Source: Actinophytocola algeriensis
Lineage (GTDB): Bacteria; Actinomycetota; Actinomycetes; Mycobacteriales; Pseudonocardiaceae
Direction of reading: 5' to 3'
DNA: 64,000 nt
NCBI RefSeq assembly: GCF_014203735.1
Contig: NZ_JACHJQ010000003.1
Span: 977,326 to 1,041,325 of the forward strand
In this document: piece after piece, positions 43,862-53,211 of the stretch
Layout of the letters: each line of letters begins with the position of its first letter
Position numbering within the stretch: the first letter of the stretch is position 1
Program-made: the position numbers and the translations under genes
Notes under the pieces: generated by a model
Told to the model about the DNA's origin: nothing
The model's input: the letters and a program-made list of their open reading frames with translations, nothing else
The model's database searches: none

Positions 43862-45102
43862 CAGCTGTCACTCACCGCGCGGCAGCGTTCGGCCAGCGCG
43901 AGGAGCAGCGAGGACTTCTTGCCGCCGGTGACCGGCGCTCGCCGGTAGATGGTCCGCACGACCTCCCGCGCGATCGCGGAGTGCCGGACGAGCTGCGGTG
44001 ACTTCTCCTCGGCTGACAGCAGCACCTGTACGGCGTCGTCGTCCTTGGCGAGAAGGCTGAGTGCGCGGGCGTGGTCGATGAGGTGTGTGACCTGTCGTTC
44101 GACCGGCACGCCGCTGGTGTCGAGCTGCTCGGCCTGCTTGATCGCCAAGGGGATGTCGCCGAGGTCGAGCCCAGCAGAGATCCGGTGCAGGGCGACGTTG
44201 GTCGGCCCGAACCCAGTCAGCCAGTGATTGGCGTCCTCGCCGAGGGCGTCACCAGCGACCTCGGCCTTGGAGAGCAGTTCGGAGGCGATGCCCCGGTCCT
44301 GCTGACGCGCGGCGGCGATGGCCGAGCGGAGGTGGAGCATGCCGTACAGGCTCAGCGCGGCGGGGTCGCCGTCCTTCATCCTGGGCATCAGCCAACGGGC
44401 AGCAGCGTCGCCAAGCTGCATGGCGTCGTCGAACCGGCCGACCGCGAGCAGCGCGTGTGTGCCGGACCGGGCGGCGGACGCCAGAACCAGGGGATCGTCG
44501 GCGGTATCCGCGGCTTGCATGGCACGTTCGGCGGCGATCCAGGCAAGGTCAGCCTCGCCGACCTTGGACAACGTGGTCGCGGCCAGGTGGTGGATGCGGG
44601 CGGACACGGCCGCGCACCGGCGCTTGTAGGAGCCGTCCCCACCGGCTGCTTCCATCTGCTGAGCAGTCTTGATCAGACGCGGAAGCGCGGCGACGACCTT
44701 GCCGATCCGGCCACCCTGGTAGTCCGACCAGGCATCTTCGGTCCACGACGCGACCGGCTTCGGGTCGACGTACTCGGGCTCGAATCCGCCGCCGAACAGA
44801 GTCTTGGACAGCCGCTGAGGAGCCATGAGCGCGTCCCGGATGGCAGGGACATCGTCGTTCTTGTGCTCGTCCTCCATGAGCACCGGCTCACCCAACAGGT
44901 CACCAAGCGTGACACGCAGAGCTTTCGCGACCTCGACCAGCACGTCCAGGCGCCGGATGTCCCGCTCGCCACGCTCGATCTTGGACAACCAGTCCTCAGA
45001 CCGCCCCACCAACCCCGCCAACGTGGCCTGAGCCAGCCCCCGCCGCCGCCGGTAGAACGCAACGCGCTCCCCGACCGTCAACGGATCACCAGCACCACGC
45101 AT
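43861..45102 (-). CDS. XRE family regulator with helical-repeat domain
   Basis: The 413-residue protein has an N-terminal helix-turn-helix (VGERVAFYRRRRGLAQATLA, GRSEDWLSKIERGERDI, about residues 9-50). About 330 residues of TPR-like alpha-helical repeats follow (ASAARSGTHALLAVGRFDDA, LHRISAGLDLGDIPLAIKQA). This design is typical of peptide- or protein-sensing regulators in actinomycetes. Coupling to the flavoprotein suggests a two-gene module that senses host state. ATG 45102. The promoter lies in the 91-bp gap before the AT-rich ATPase gene. Confidence 0.85.
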   Translation of the reverse strand: MRGAGDPLTVGERVAFYRRRRGLAQATLAGLVGRSEDWLSKIERGERDIRRLDVLVEVAKALRVTLGDLLGEPVLMEDEHKNDDVPAIRDALMAPQRLSKTLFGGGFEPEYVDPKPVASWTEDAWSDYQGGRIGKVVAALPRLIKTAQQMEAAGGDGSYKRRCAAVSARIHHLAATTLSKVGEADLAWIAAERAMQAADTADDPLVLASAARSGTHALLAVGRFDDAMQLGDAAARWLMPRMKDGDPAALSLYGMLHLRSAIAAARQQDRGIASELLSKAEVAGDALGEDANHWLTGFGPTNVALHRISAGLDLGDIPLAIKQAEQLDTSGVPVERQVTHLIDHARALSLLAKDDDAVQVLLSAEEKSPQLVRHSAIAREVVRTIYRRAPVTGGKKSSLLLALAERCRAVSDS

Positions 45103-45193
45103 AACCTGAGGTTACCGCCCCTCCGGACGATCAAGGAAGGCTTCGACTCCATGGCTGACGGCCTCGACGTTACCTCATTCCACTTTTTGCAAT

Positions 45194-46630
45194 CTATCCA
45201 TCATCTGAACTCAAGATAAGGCTATAGTAGATCGAGTTTGGATCATCTGGTTGCAATGCCCACCGATAGGCGGGATGAATCTCCCAGTTGAAGCCGAAGT
45301 CTACTAGTTCACTTTGAAGGTATCTTTGCTCTTCAAAGTATTTCCGGATAATCAAATTGCTGCGCTCTTTGCGAGCCGTAAGAAAGTTGATCTTGTACAT
45401 GAAGGCGGCCAGATCCTTCTTGCTGGCGACCCTTCCAAGCTTAAAACGAAATTGACCTTGCTCCGTGATATCTTGAATCTTCTTTAGAAGGTCGGCTGTC
45501 TCGTAGACGTACCCAGCCTTCGCGGTCTTCTCCTTCTTTGTTGGCCGCATATTCAGTATAAGTCGCTCGACATCTGGCAACTCGGATCGATATTCGTTAA
45601 TGGTATCTTGCACTCGTCCTTGGGAGTATTCCTCGAATGAGTTTTCCAAATCTTCAGTGTATATTTTTGCATGCTTGGCGATCCGTGCGTTACGAGCCGA
45701 CAATGAGCAAAGCTTGACAAGGTCGCGAGGTCGTTTGCGGATAAGAGACATCAAGACTCGATGCGTTGGAGCATTTCTCCAATGCCCCTGTCCGCGAAAT
45801 CTATCGTCGAATACGGGAGCTAGATACGATGCCAACTCGTTCGGGCTCCGTGTACGTAACCACTCATAGTCCAGATTGCGGCCGAAGAAAGTTTCAATCC
45901 GCTTGACCAAAAGCGCGAAGATTTCGTGATTTGTCCATGAATGCCAGATGACCGATCCCTCAATTTTGTCGGTCGACTCATCTGAGGTGCGGACCAGAAA
46001 GTACACATCTGAACGAAGGCTAATTCGAAACCGAAGTCCACTTTCCTCATTGGCGAGATCTCGAACTGCGTTTAGCAGCGCCGAGATTCGCTTCACATCG
46101 CGAGGTCGCCCCTCCCAGCCGCGATCGAGATCGTCGATATACGTAGTAAGGTGTCGATCTTTCAAAAACTGTGCTGACGTTGCGTTGTCGACACCCTCCG
46201 ATGCAATTCGGGAGGCAAGTGCGGGAAGGATCGACTGACCCTCTTCAATGGCAGAGGCAACTGCTCTAGCGTTCAGCCCCAGAGCTTTAGCTGCTCTATT
46301 AGCTAAAATTTGAAGTAGGCCGCGCTTCCAGTATCTAATGGCGCGGAGAAAGTCCGCGTCGTCTTTCTCTATATCCAGTACATCGTCCGGCTTTAGGACG
46401 ATCACCAAGTTATTAGAATCGCGCTGTTCAAGAATAGCGTTTTGAAAAAGCGCTGACTTCCCGATTCCCTTATGGCCGACCAAAACGCGGACAGGCAAGT
46501 CGGTTACAACCTGATCGTATGTTGACGACTTGAAATAGTATTCGCGGAGGCGTAGTGGGTCTTCATCTTCGGCAGCCTCGTGACCGAATAGCTTTTGAAT
46601 AGTCCGTTCGTCGAATTCAAGACGGGCCAC
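45194..46630 (-). CDS. P-loop ATPase (Sll1717-like), AT-rich cargo
   Basis: The 478-residue protein has Walker A VGHKGIGKSAL (about residues 45-55) and a Walker-B-like YIDDLDRGWEG (about 165-175), the pattern of Sll1717/KAP-like P-loop ATPases. C-terminal helical regions follow (KRPRDLVKLCSLSARNARIA). The DNA is clearly more AT-rich than the rest of the window, so the gene was acquired recently. GTG 46630, with GGAGG five bases upstream, is chosen. It diverges from a membrane pentapeptide protein 88 bp away. Members of this ATPase group often occur in defence islands; a phage-defence role is inference only. Confidence 0.8.
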   Translation of the reverse strand: MARLEFDERTIQKLFGHEAAEDEDPLRLREYYFKSSTYDQVVTDLPVRVLVGHKGIGKSALFQNAILEQRDSNNLVIVLKPDDVLDIEKDDADFLRAIRYWKRGLLQILANRAAKALGLNARAVASAIEEGQSILPALASRIASEGVDNATSAQFLKDRHLTTYIDDLDRGWEGRPRDVKRISALLNAVRDLANEESGLRFRISLRSDVYFLVRTSDESTDKIEGSVIWHSWTNHEIFALLVKRIETFFGRNLDYEWLRTRSPNELASYLAPVFDDRFRGQGHWRNAPTHRVLMSLIRKRPRDLVKLCSLSARNARIAKHAKIYTEDLENSFEEYSQGRVQDTINEYRSELPDVERLILNMRPTKKEKTAKAGYVYETADLLKKIQDITEQGQFRFKLGRVASKKDLAAFMYKINFLTARKERSNLIIRKYFEEQRYLQSELVDFGFNWEIHPAYRWALQPDDPNSIYYSLILSSDDG

Positions 46631-46718
46631 TGCGCCTCCCCTGTTGTATAACCGGCGAAGATTGTACCCTACCGTGAGCAGAGGTCGTGGCGCGCGAGAG
46701 AGTACCAAGGAGTTATCG

Positions 46719-47501
46719 GTGGGAAAATTTCGGACATGGCTGCTCTGGGTGTTGGCGATGCTTGCCATACTACTGCTGGGCGCCACGTTCGTTGGACTAG
46801 CATTGCCCCTCCGCTCACTGCTTTCAGAAAGGGTGGAGGGGCTCACAACCGCCGAACGACTAAAAGCAGCCAACGACGCCCGCACGACGTTCGTTAGTGC
46901 AATGGTAGGCGCTGTGGCACTAGGCAGTGTGATCGTAGGCCTTAGAACCTATAAATTGTCTCAATCTGGACAGTTCACGGACCGATATTCACGTGCCGTC
47001 GAGCATCTAAGTAGCGAAAAGACTACCGTGCGCCTCGGTGGAATATATGCGCTAGAACGGCTGGCAAAAGATTCGTCGTTTGACAAACAGGCAGTGGCTG
47101 ACGTACTGGCAGCATTTATAAGAGAGGCGGCCACAGTGGTAAATTCTGATGGTGAACGCCAGCTTTCCTCGGATGCACAGGCGGCCATTCGGGTAATTGG
47201 CGCCAAGTTTATGCGTGGCGGACGCCGGGAGGTGAACCTTGCCGGATCCAGTCTTCCACTTGCTGATCTCCGCTCGTTGGATTTATCACGGTCAGATCTA
47301 GTCAATGCTGATCTCTCAATGGCTAGTTTAGACAACGCAACACTAGAGAACTCCAATCTCGCCGGAGCGGATCTTCGTGGGATCACCGCTAATGGTACGA
47401 AATTTTCCGGAGCAAACTTGACATCCGCTGATCTACGCGGTGTCAAGGTGCACAAACTTAAGTTGACAGACTCCCAAATGGCATCCATTAGACGTGAATA
47501 A
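46719..47501 (+). CDS. Membrane pentapeptide-repeat protein, AT-rich cargo
   Basis: The 260-residue protein has two N-terminal transmembrane helices (about residues 5-27 and 60-80) and a conserved domain (TDRYSRAVEHLSSEKTTVRL, then GIYALERLAKDS, about 90-125). About 14 pentapeptide repeats of the A(D/N)LXX type follow (ADLRSLDLSRSDLVNADLS and on), which fold as a right-handed quadrilateral beta-helix. GTG 46719 follows AAGGAG. The composition is AT-rich like the divergent ATPase gene, suggesting a shared origin. The membrane plus beta-helix design suggests a scaffold or effector; its function is unknown. Confidence 0.8.
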   Translation: MGKFRTWLLWVLAMLAILLLGATFVGLALPLRSLLSERVEGLTTAERLKAANDARTTFVSAMVGAVALGSVIVGLRTYKLSQSGQFTDRYSRAVEHLSSEKTTVRLGGIYALERLAKDSSFDKQAVADVLAAFIREAATVVNSDGERQLSSDAQAAIRVIGAKFMRGGRREVNLAGSSLPLADLRSLDLSRSDLVNADLSMASLDNATLENSNLAGADLRGITANGTKFSGANLTSADLRGVKVHKLKLTDSQMASIRRE

Positions 47502-48143
47502 AGTGCGCCAGCCCATTTGGTTTGGCTACCGACACACACTCGACCAGCAACGTTCGCCTGGGTTATCTACTCAGAGGCTGCGTCTAGCTATCCCTGCGTC
47601 TCATTTCACCGATGTCTGGCTGTGTCTAGTCGTACCTGATGCTTGACGGTGTCTGGCTGATGCTGTGGAACTTGGCTCTATGGGATCAAGGCGCGCCGCC
47701 GGTGGCGGCGCGCTGTGCCCGTCGCGTTGGCGACGTGGTCTGCATCCATCGCGGCACGGGCGGCTTCCGCTCCGCTCACGCCGCCCGGCCTGCGCGGCGC
47801 AGCCCACGGCCCGCGACGGGAGCGCCACCACCGGCGGCGCGAGGGACCACAGAGCCACGGTGGCAGCTCCCTCGGCCTCGATCGTCTAACGCCGGGGTGT
47901 CGGCATCAAGAGCGCTCCGCGTCGCTGACGCGATGGCCGCAAGCGACCACTCTTGACACCGACACCCCGGCGCTACGTGACGGCCTGTACGAGGGAGCGG
48001 GGGAGGTCTAGGCAGACCAAGATCAGGCCGTCTCCAGGCCGTCAGAGGTTGGGGAGCGGCGAGAGCCGACGAGAAACGTCGAGCAACGTCATGCAGGTCA
48101 GCGGCACGGTCGGGCCGCGGTCGCGAGGACGGGGAAGCCCGGC
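47502..48143. other. Non-coding right end of the AICE with 22-bp inverted repeat
   Basis: I see no convincing gene in these 642 bp. A 22-bp inverted repeat (20 of 22 matching) begins GCCGGGGTGTCGG at 47891-47912 and returns at 47950-47971. TGTCTGGCTG occurs twice near 47615-47655, and GCCGTC(T/A)CCAGGCC-like repeats lie near 48030. The stretch may hold the element's origin, a transfer clt locus or attP arm sites, but nothing is decisive. Confidence 0.55.
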
Positions 48144-48163
48144 CGTCAGAACTGGTAGTACAG
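48144..48163. repeat. attR core (right copy of 20-bp direct repeat)
   Basis: CGTCAGAACTGGTAGTACAG, identical to 36040-36059. Read on the minus strand it encodes the final residues LYYQF plus the stop of the MBOAT protein, so attB is the 3' end of that gene. Confidence 0.92.
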
Positions 48164-49579
48164 GAACGGGCTGAACGTGCCCGTCGCGACCAGGATGGCG
48201 GCGTACAGGAGGCCGACCGTCATCACGGTCGCGCGGAGGATGGTCGCCGGTTTGCTGCGGGAGGACTCCAGGAGCGGGCCGGTCACCGGGTGGGCCGGGA
48301 GGAAGACGATCGCCACGGCGCACAGGAGGATGATCAGGCGCTGGTTGGTGAACGCCTGGCCCACGACGTCGGTCAGGCCCGTGAAGTCGGGGAGCAGCAT
48401 GTGGCCGATCATCGTCAGTGCCTGGGGGAGGTCCGTCGAGCGGAAGAAGACCCAGCCGACCACCACGAGGGCGAGGGTCAGGGCCCGGCGGGCCGTGCGG
48501 TGGCCGGTGGAGACCGGCGAGGTGTCCTTGTGGAAGCCGCGTTCGATGATGAGCAGGGCGCCGTGGTACAGGCCCCACACCAGGTAGGTCCAGTTCGCGC
48601 CGTGCCAGAAGCCCGTCAGTACGAACACGATGAACAGGTTCCGGTAGGTGCGTGCCGCGCCGTGGCGGTTGCCGCCCAGCGGGATGTAGACGTAGTCGCG
48701 GAACCACCTCGACAGGGACATGTGCCAGCGGCGCCAGAACTCGGTGACCGTGACCGAGGAGTACGGCCTCGCGAAGTTCTCCGGCAGGCGGAAGCCGAGC
48801 ATCCGGCCAAGGCCGATCGCCATGTCCGAGTAGCCGGAGAAGTCGAAGTACAGCTGCAACGTGTAGGTGATCGCGCCCAGCCACGCGATCGCGAACGTCA
48901 TCTCGTCGCCCGGCGTCGAGAAGCACGCTTCCACCAGCGGGCTCAGCGAGTCCGCGATGATGACCTTCTTGCACAGGCCCAGCGCGAACCGCGGGAAGCC
49001 CGCCGCGATGTCGTCCAGGCGGTGGGTGCGTTCCTGCGGCAGCTGGTCGGCGATCTCGCGGTACCGGACGATGGGGCCGGCCACCAGCTGCGGGAACATC
49101 GAGATGTAGGTGACGTAGGAGACCGGCTGGCGCAGCGCCGGGCGTTCGCCGCGGTAGATGTCCACGACGTAGGAGATGTTGTGGAACGTGTAGAACGAGA
49201 TGCCGATCGGCAGCACGAGGTGGGTGATCGGGAAGTCGCCGCCGAACAGCTGCGCGAAGCCGTTCAGCTGCTCGGTGAGGAAGCCGAAGTACTTCCACAC
49301 CACCAGTGACGCCACGTTGAACGTGATCACCGAGATGAGGGTGATCCGCTTGCGCCGCGCCGCCAAGGCCCACTCGTCTGGCTCGAGGTTCTGGCCCGCG
49401 ACGAAGTTGACGGCCATCGTGAGCAGCAGCAACAGGGTGGTGGGTCCCGCGCCGACGGCGTAGAAGATCAGCGAAGAGACAGCGACGATGCCGTTGCGCC
49501 AGGGCCTCGGCGCGAGCAGGATCGCGCCCAGCACCAGTGGCAGGAAGATCCACAGGAACAACGGGCTGGCGAACGACAC
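48146..49579 (-). CDS. MBOAT family O-acyltransferase (AlgI/DltB-like)
   Basis: The 477-residue polytopic membrane protein has about ten transmembrane helices. MBOAT motifs are WHMSLSRWFRDYVYIPLGG (about residues 305-323) and the catalytic His in LTGFWHGANWTYLVWGLYHG (about 340-359). AlgI-type enzymes transfer acyl groups, often acetyl, to extracellular polymers, usually with a partner SGNH protein; none is seen next to it here. The C-terminus PFLYYQF is the family's usual end, kept intact because the AICE attachment core duplicates the last codons and stop. ATG 49579. Confidence 0.93.
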   Translation of the reverse strand: MSFASPLFLWIFLPLVLGAILLAPRPWRNGIVAVSSLIFYAVGAGPTTLLLLLTMAVNFVAGQNLEPDEWALAARRKRITLISVITFNVASLVVWKYFGFLTEQLNGFAQLFGGDFPITHLVLPIGISFYTFHNISYVVDIYRGERPALRQPVSYVTYISMFPQLVAGPIVRYREIADQLPQERTHRLDDIAAGFPRFALGLCKKVIIADSLSPLVEACFSTPGDEMTFAIAWLGAITYTLQLYFDFSGYSDMAIGLGRMLGFRLPENFARPYSSVTVTEFWRRWHMSLSRWFRDYVYIPLGGNRHGAARTYRNLFIVFVLTGFWHGANWTYLVWGLYHGALLIIERGFHKDTSPVSTGHRTARRALTLALVVVGWVFFRSTDLPQALTMIGHMLLPDFTGLTDVVGQAFTNQRLIILLCAVAIVFLPAHPVTGPLLESSRSKPATILRATVMTVGLLYAAILVATGTFSPFLYYQF

Positions 49580-49621
49580 GCCTCGACCTCCCCCGAACCC
49601 GAACGAACCGCCGCGACGAAC

Positions 49622-50584
49622 CTACGTGCGGCCGGCTACCCGTCGCCGCCGGGACACCTCCGCCAGCACCACACCCGCGGCCACCGACGCGTTCAGCGAC
49701 TCCACGTCGGCGGACATCGGGATGGACACCGTCTCGTCGCACGCCTCGCGGACCAGCCTGGAGAGCCCCCTGCCCTCCGAGCCGACCACCACGACCAGCG
49801 GGGACGTCGCGAGCGACAGCTGGTCGACCGTGATCGACCCGTCCGCGTCCAGGCCCACGACCATCAGGCCCTCCGCCGCGTACTGGCGCAGCGTGCGCGT
49901 CAGGTTCGTCGCCACCGCCACCGGGATCTTCGCCGCGGTGCCCGCCGATGTCCGCCACGCCACCGCCGTGATGCCGGCGCTGCGGCGCTGGGGAAGCAGC
50001 ACCCCGTCGGCGCCGAACGCGGCCGCCGAGCGGATCACCGCGCCCAGGTTGCGGGGGTCGGTCACGCCGTCGAGTGCCACCAGCAGCGCGGGCTCCACCG
50101 ACTCGTGCGCCGCCCGCAGCAGGTCATCCGGGTGGGCGTACTCGAACGGCGGCATCTGCAGCGACAGGCCCTGGTGCAGGGCACCGCCGGTGAGCCGGTC
50201 CAGCTCCGGCTTGCTGACCTCGAGCACCGAGATGCCCCGGTCCGCGGCCATCCGCACCGCCTCGGTCACCCGCTCGTCCGCGTCCACGCCGATCTGCACG
50301 TACAGCGCCGTGGTCGGCACGTTCGCGCGCAGGCACTCGACCACCGGGTTGCGGCCCGCGACCAGTTCGGCCACCGGCTTGTCCTTCGCGGCCGCGCGGC
50401 GCTGCTGTGCCTTCTGCTGCGCCGCGGCCTTGCGCTGGGCCGGGTGGCCGGGACGCACGGTGGCACGGGGCGTCGGGCCCTTGCCTTCCAGGCCCTTCGA
50501 CTTCTGGCCGCCGGAGCCGCCGACCGCACCCTTCTTCGTCCCAGGTTTGCGCATGGCGCCCTTGCGCCTCGAGTTCCCCGCCAC
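49622..50584 (-). CDS. rlmB: 23S rRNA (guanosine-2'-O-)-methyltransferase RlmB
   Basis: RlmB methylates the 2'-O of G2251 in 23S rRNA. The 320-residue SpoU-family protein has a basic Lys/Gly-rich N-terminal tail (about residues 1-70) and the substrate-binding domain starting [13 protein letters not shown]. The knotted SPOUT motifs are [20 protein letters not shown] (motif 1), [19 protein letters not shown] (motif 2) and [16 protein letters not shown] (motif 3). The basic tail is longer than in E. coli, as in actinobacteria. It lies 4 bp after the cysS stop and is probably co-transcribed with cysS. Confidence 0.92.
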   Translation of the reverse strand: MAGNSRRKGAMRKPGTKKGAVGGSGGQKSKGLEGKGPTPRATVRPGHPAQRKAAAQQKAQQRRAAAKDKPVAELVAGRNPVVECLRANVPTTALYVQIGVDADERVTEAVRMAADRGISVLEVSKPELDRLTGGALHQGLSLQMPPFEYAHPDDLLRAAHESVEPALLVALDGVTDPRNLGAVIRSAAAFGADGVLLPQRRSAGITAVAWRTSAGTAAKIPVAVATNLTRTLRQYAAEGLMVVGLDADGSITVDQLSLATSPLVVVVGSEGRGLSRLVREACDETVSIPMSADVESLNASVAAGVVLAEVSRRRRVAGRT

Positions 50585-50588
50585 CGGT

Positions 50589-51971
50589 TCAGCCGTCCTT
50601 CAAAGTCCATTGTGGACCGTCGGGGGTGTCCTCGACGGTGATGCCCGCGGCCAGCAGGCGGTCGCGCACCGCATCGGCGGTCGCGAAGTCCCTGGCCGCG
50701 CGGGCCTGCTGGCGCTGCTCGAGCAGGTCGCCCACGAGCGTGTCCAGCGCCTTGAGCGCGCCGGTGTCCACTGTGGACGTCGACCAGGCGAGCGGGTCGA
50801 GACCGAGCACGGCCATCTGCCCGCGCACCGTCGCGGCCGCCGCCAGCGCGCCCTGCTCGTCGCCACCGTCCAGCGCGGTGAAGCCCTGCCGCACGGTGTT
50901 GTGCACGACCGCGAGCGCGGAGGGCGTGCCGAGGTCGTCGTCCATCGCCGCCGCGAACTCCGGCCCCGGCGCACCGAGCGACACCGCGCCGACCCGGCTG
51001 CCGACGCGCTGCACGAACGACTCGATCCGCTGGTAGGCGCGCACCGACTCGGCCAGCGCGGTCTCGGAGAACTCCATGGTCGACCGGTAGTGCGGCGCGA
51101 CGAGGTGGTACCGCAGCTCCTGCGGCCGGTACTTCTCGGTCAGCGCGGGGATCGACACGACGTTGCCGAGCGACTTCGACATCTTCTCGCCCGCCATGCC
51201 GACGATCCCGTTGTGCATCCAGAACCGCGCGAACGGGTCACCCGCCGCACGCGACTGGGCCAGTTCGTTCTCGTGGTGCGGGAACACGAGGTCGTGCCCG
51301 CCGCCGTGCACGTCGAACTCCGCGCCGAGGTAGGTCAGGGCCATGGCGGAGCACTCGAGGTGCCAGCCGGGGCGGCCCGGTCCCCACGGCGTCGGCCACG
51401 CGGGCTCACCCGGCCGCGCGCCCTTCCACAGCGTGAAGTCGAGCGGGTCCCGCTTGCCCTCGGCCGCGGACTCGCCCTGCTGCACCTCGTCGGGCTTCTG
51501 GCCGGACAGGGCGCCGTACGCGGGGTAGGAGCGCACGTCGAAGTACACGTCGCCCGCCGCCGCGTACGCGTGGCCGGAGTCGACGAGCCGCTGCATCAGC
51601 TCGACCATCTGCGTCACGTGCCCGGTCGCGCGCGGTGCGATCGACGCGGGCAGGCAGCCGAGGGTGTCGTACGCCGCCTCGAACTGGCGCTCGTAGGTCG
51701 CCGACCACTCCCACCACGGTCGCTCGTGCTCACCGGCCTTGCGCAGGATCTTGTCGTCGATGTCGGTGACGTTGCGCACGAGCGTGACGTCCAGCCCTTG
51801 GTGGGCGAGCCACCGGCGCAGCACGTCGTAGTTCAGGGCGCCACGCATGTGGCCGATGTGGGGCGGTCCCTGCGGTGTGGGCCCACACACGTAGATCGAC
51901 GCCGTTCCGCTGCGTACAGGATGGAACTCCCGCACACTCCGGCTCGCGGTGTCGAACAGGTGGAGGCTCAC
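50589..51971 (-). CDS. cysS: Cysteine--tRNA ligase
   Basis: CysS charges tRNA-Cys. The 460-residue class I enzyme has the HIGH signature in [14 protein letters not shown] (about residues 36-49) and KMSKS in EKMSKSLGN (about 265-273). Zinc ligands include Cys in YVCGPTPQG (about 28) and a Cys/His pair in WHLECSAM. The C-terminal helical anticodon domain (about 400-460) is complete. It is followed by rlmB in the same order as Rv3580c-Rv3579c. ATG 51971; the 45-bp gap to ispF has no terminator. Confidence 0.96.
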   Translation of the reverse strand: MSLHLFDTASRSVREFHPVRSGTASIYVCGPTPQGPPHIGHMRGALNYDVLRRWLAHQGLDVTLVRNVTDIDDKILRKAGEHERPWWEWSATYERQFEAAYDTLGCLPASIAPRATGHVTQMVELMQRLVDSGHAYAAAGDVYFDVRSYPAYGALSGQKPDEVQQGESAAEGKRDPLDFTLWKGARPGEPAWPTPWGPGRPGWHLECSAMALTYLGAEFDVHGGGHDLVFPHHENELAQSRAAGDPFARFWMHNGIVGMAGEKMSKSLGNVVSIPALTEKYRPQELRYHLVAPHYRSTMEFSETALAESVRAYQRIESFVQRVGSRVGAVSLGAPGPEFAAAMDDDLGTPSALAVVHNTVRQGFTALDGGDEQGALAAAATVRGQMAVLGLDPLAWSTSTVDTGALKALDTLVGDLLEQRQQARAARDFATADAVRDRLLAAGITVEDTPDGPQWTLKDG

Positions 51972-52016
51972 GGCATAGCTCAGCTTTCGTGGGAAGGACC
52001 CGACCAGGGGTACAGG

Positions 52017-52484
52017 CTAGTCGCGGGGGAAAAGACAGGCGGTGGCAACCGCCGCGATGCCCTCGCCGCGGCCGGTCAGCCCGAGCCCGTCGGTGGTGGT
52101 GCCGGACACCGCGACCTCGCCGCCCGCGGCCTTCGACAGCACGTCCTGCGCCTCCTCGCGGCGCTTGCTGATCTTGGGCGCGTTGCCGATGACCTGCACG
52201 ACGGCGTTCCCGAGCCGGTACCCGGCAGCCTCGACACGGGTGCGGACCTCGGCGAGCAGCTCGACGCCGTGGGCGCCGGACCAGCGCGGATCGCCGGTGC
52301 CGAACACGGCCCCGAGGTCACCGAGCCCGGCGGCGGACAGCAGCGCGTCGCACAGGGCGTGCGCGGCGACGTCCCCGTCGGAGTGGCCAGCACAGCCGTC
52401 GACGCCGTCCCACCGCAGGCCCGCGACCCAGCACTCGCGGCCGGACTCGACCGGGTGCACGTCGGTGCCGATGCCGACTCTCAC
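52017..52484 (-). CDS. ispF: 2-C-methyl-D-erythritol 2,4-cyclodiphosphate synthase
   Basis: IspF makes MEcPP in the non-mevalonate isoprenoid pathway. At 155 residues it has the usual length, with metal ligands in GTDVHPVE (Asp8, His10) and [17 protein letters not shown] (His and Asp, about residues 34-50), and conserved [11 protein letters not shown] and [14 protein letters not shown]. It overlaps ispD by 4 bp, so the two consecutive MEP-pathway enzymes are coupled. GTG/ATG at 52484 is the natural start. Confidence 0.96.
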   Translation of the reverse strand: MRVGIGTDVHPVESGRECWVAGLRWDGVDGCAGHSDGDVAAHALCDALLSAAGLGDLGAVFGTGDPRWSGAHGVELLAEVRTRVEAAGYRLGNAVVQVIGNAPKISKRREEAQDVLSKAAGGEVAVSGTTTDGLGLTGRGEGIAAVATACLFPRD

Positions 52485-53173
52485 GGTTCCGCCCTCACTG
52501 TGAACACCGCCTCGGCGACCGCGAGGTCGAAGGGGGTCGTGATCTTCATCGCGGCCACGTCACCGGGCACCGTGTGCACGCGCACGCCGATCCGCTCGAC
52601 GAGCCCGGCGTCGTCGGTGGCCGAGAAGACGGCGCTGTCGGCGGCCTCGTACGCGCGGCGCAGCACGTCGATCGCGAAGCCCTGCGGGGTCTGGACCGCG
52701 CGCAGGTCGGCTCGGCTCGGGGTGTCGACCACGATGCCGTCCGCGTCGACGCGCTTGACCGTGTCCGTGACCGGCAACACAGGAATCACGGCGGGCGCAC
52801 CCGCCGCGACCGCCTCGGTGACGGATCGCACAAGGGCGGGCGGGGTGAAGGCTCTGGCGGCGTCGTGCACGAGGACGATCTTCGCGTCCGGCACGTGTTC
52901 GAGCGCGGCCAGCAGCGCGAGCCGCACGGACGCGGTACGGTCCGCACCGCCGGGCACGACGGAGACCGGTTCGAACGCGGACAGGGCGGCGGCCATCTCG
53001 GCTTGGTGGTCGACCGGGGCCGCGACGACGACATGCCGCACGCAGCCCGCTGCGAGCAGGCCACGCACGGCATGTGCGACCAAAGGCAAGCCATGTAGGG
53101 AAACCATGGCCTTGGGTCCGGCTGAACCGAGGCGCTCACCCCGCCCCGCAGCGGGGACGAGTGCGACCGTCAC
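52481..53173 (-). CDS. ispD: 2-C-methyl-D-erythritol 4-phosphate cytidylyltransferase
   Basis: IspD attaches CMP to MEP using CTP. The 230-residue protein has the nucleotide-binding signature [20 protein letters not shown] (about residues 3-22), [13 protein letters not shown] (catalytic Asp/Arg region, about 100-112), [18 protein letters not shown] and [11 protein letters not shown]. It is coupled with ispF (4-bp overlap) and located 38 bp downstream of carD, the conserved carD-ispD-ispF order of actinobacteria. Start at 53173 (GTG). Confidence 0.95.
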   Translation of the reverse strand: MTVALVPAAGRGERLGSAGPKAMVSLHGLPLVAHAVRGLLAAGCVRHVVVAAPVDHQAEMAAALSAFEPVSVVPGGADRTASVRLALLAALEHVPDAKIVLVHDAARAFTPPALVRSVTEAVAAGAPAVIPVLPVTDTVKRVDADGIVVDTPSRADLRAVQTPQGFAIDVLRRAYEAADSAVFSATDDAGLVERIGVRVHTVPGDVAAMKITTPFDLAVAEAVFTVRAEP

Positions 53174-53211
53174 AGTGGACTCGATATCTCGTTGTGTGCT
53201 GCTGCTCAGGC

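Larger units (their letters stand above)
36040..48163. mobile_element. Integrated actinomycete conjugative element (AICE, pSAM2 type)
   Basis: The element spans about 12.1 kb between perfect 20-bp direct repeats and carries, from the left, integrase, excisionase-like protein, RepSA-type rolling-circle initiator, FtsK/TraB-type transfer ATPase, small accessory genes, XRE regulators, a flavoprotein and AT-rich cargo. Gene order and content are those of pSAM2-like elements, which replicate by rolling circle and transfer double-stranded DNA with a single TraB motor. The right repeat is the 3' end of the MBOAT gene, so that gene is attB and remains intact after insertion. Frameshifts in traB and xis suggest reduced mobility. 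Confidence 0.92.

Noticed and set aside
47639-48011. Several overlapping plus-strand frames of 73-105 codons near the AICE right end
   Set aside because: All are Arg/Ala/Pro-rich, lack ribosome-binding sites and overlap each other; treated as non-coding.
36040-48163. A tRNA gene as the AICE attachment site
   Set aside because: Neither flank folds as a tRNA or shows the T-loop GGTTCGA sequence; the direct repeat matches the MBOAT gene end instead.
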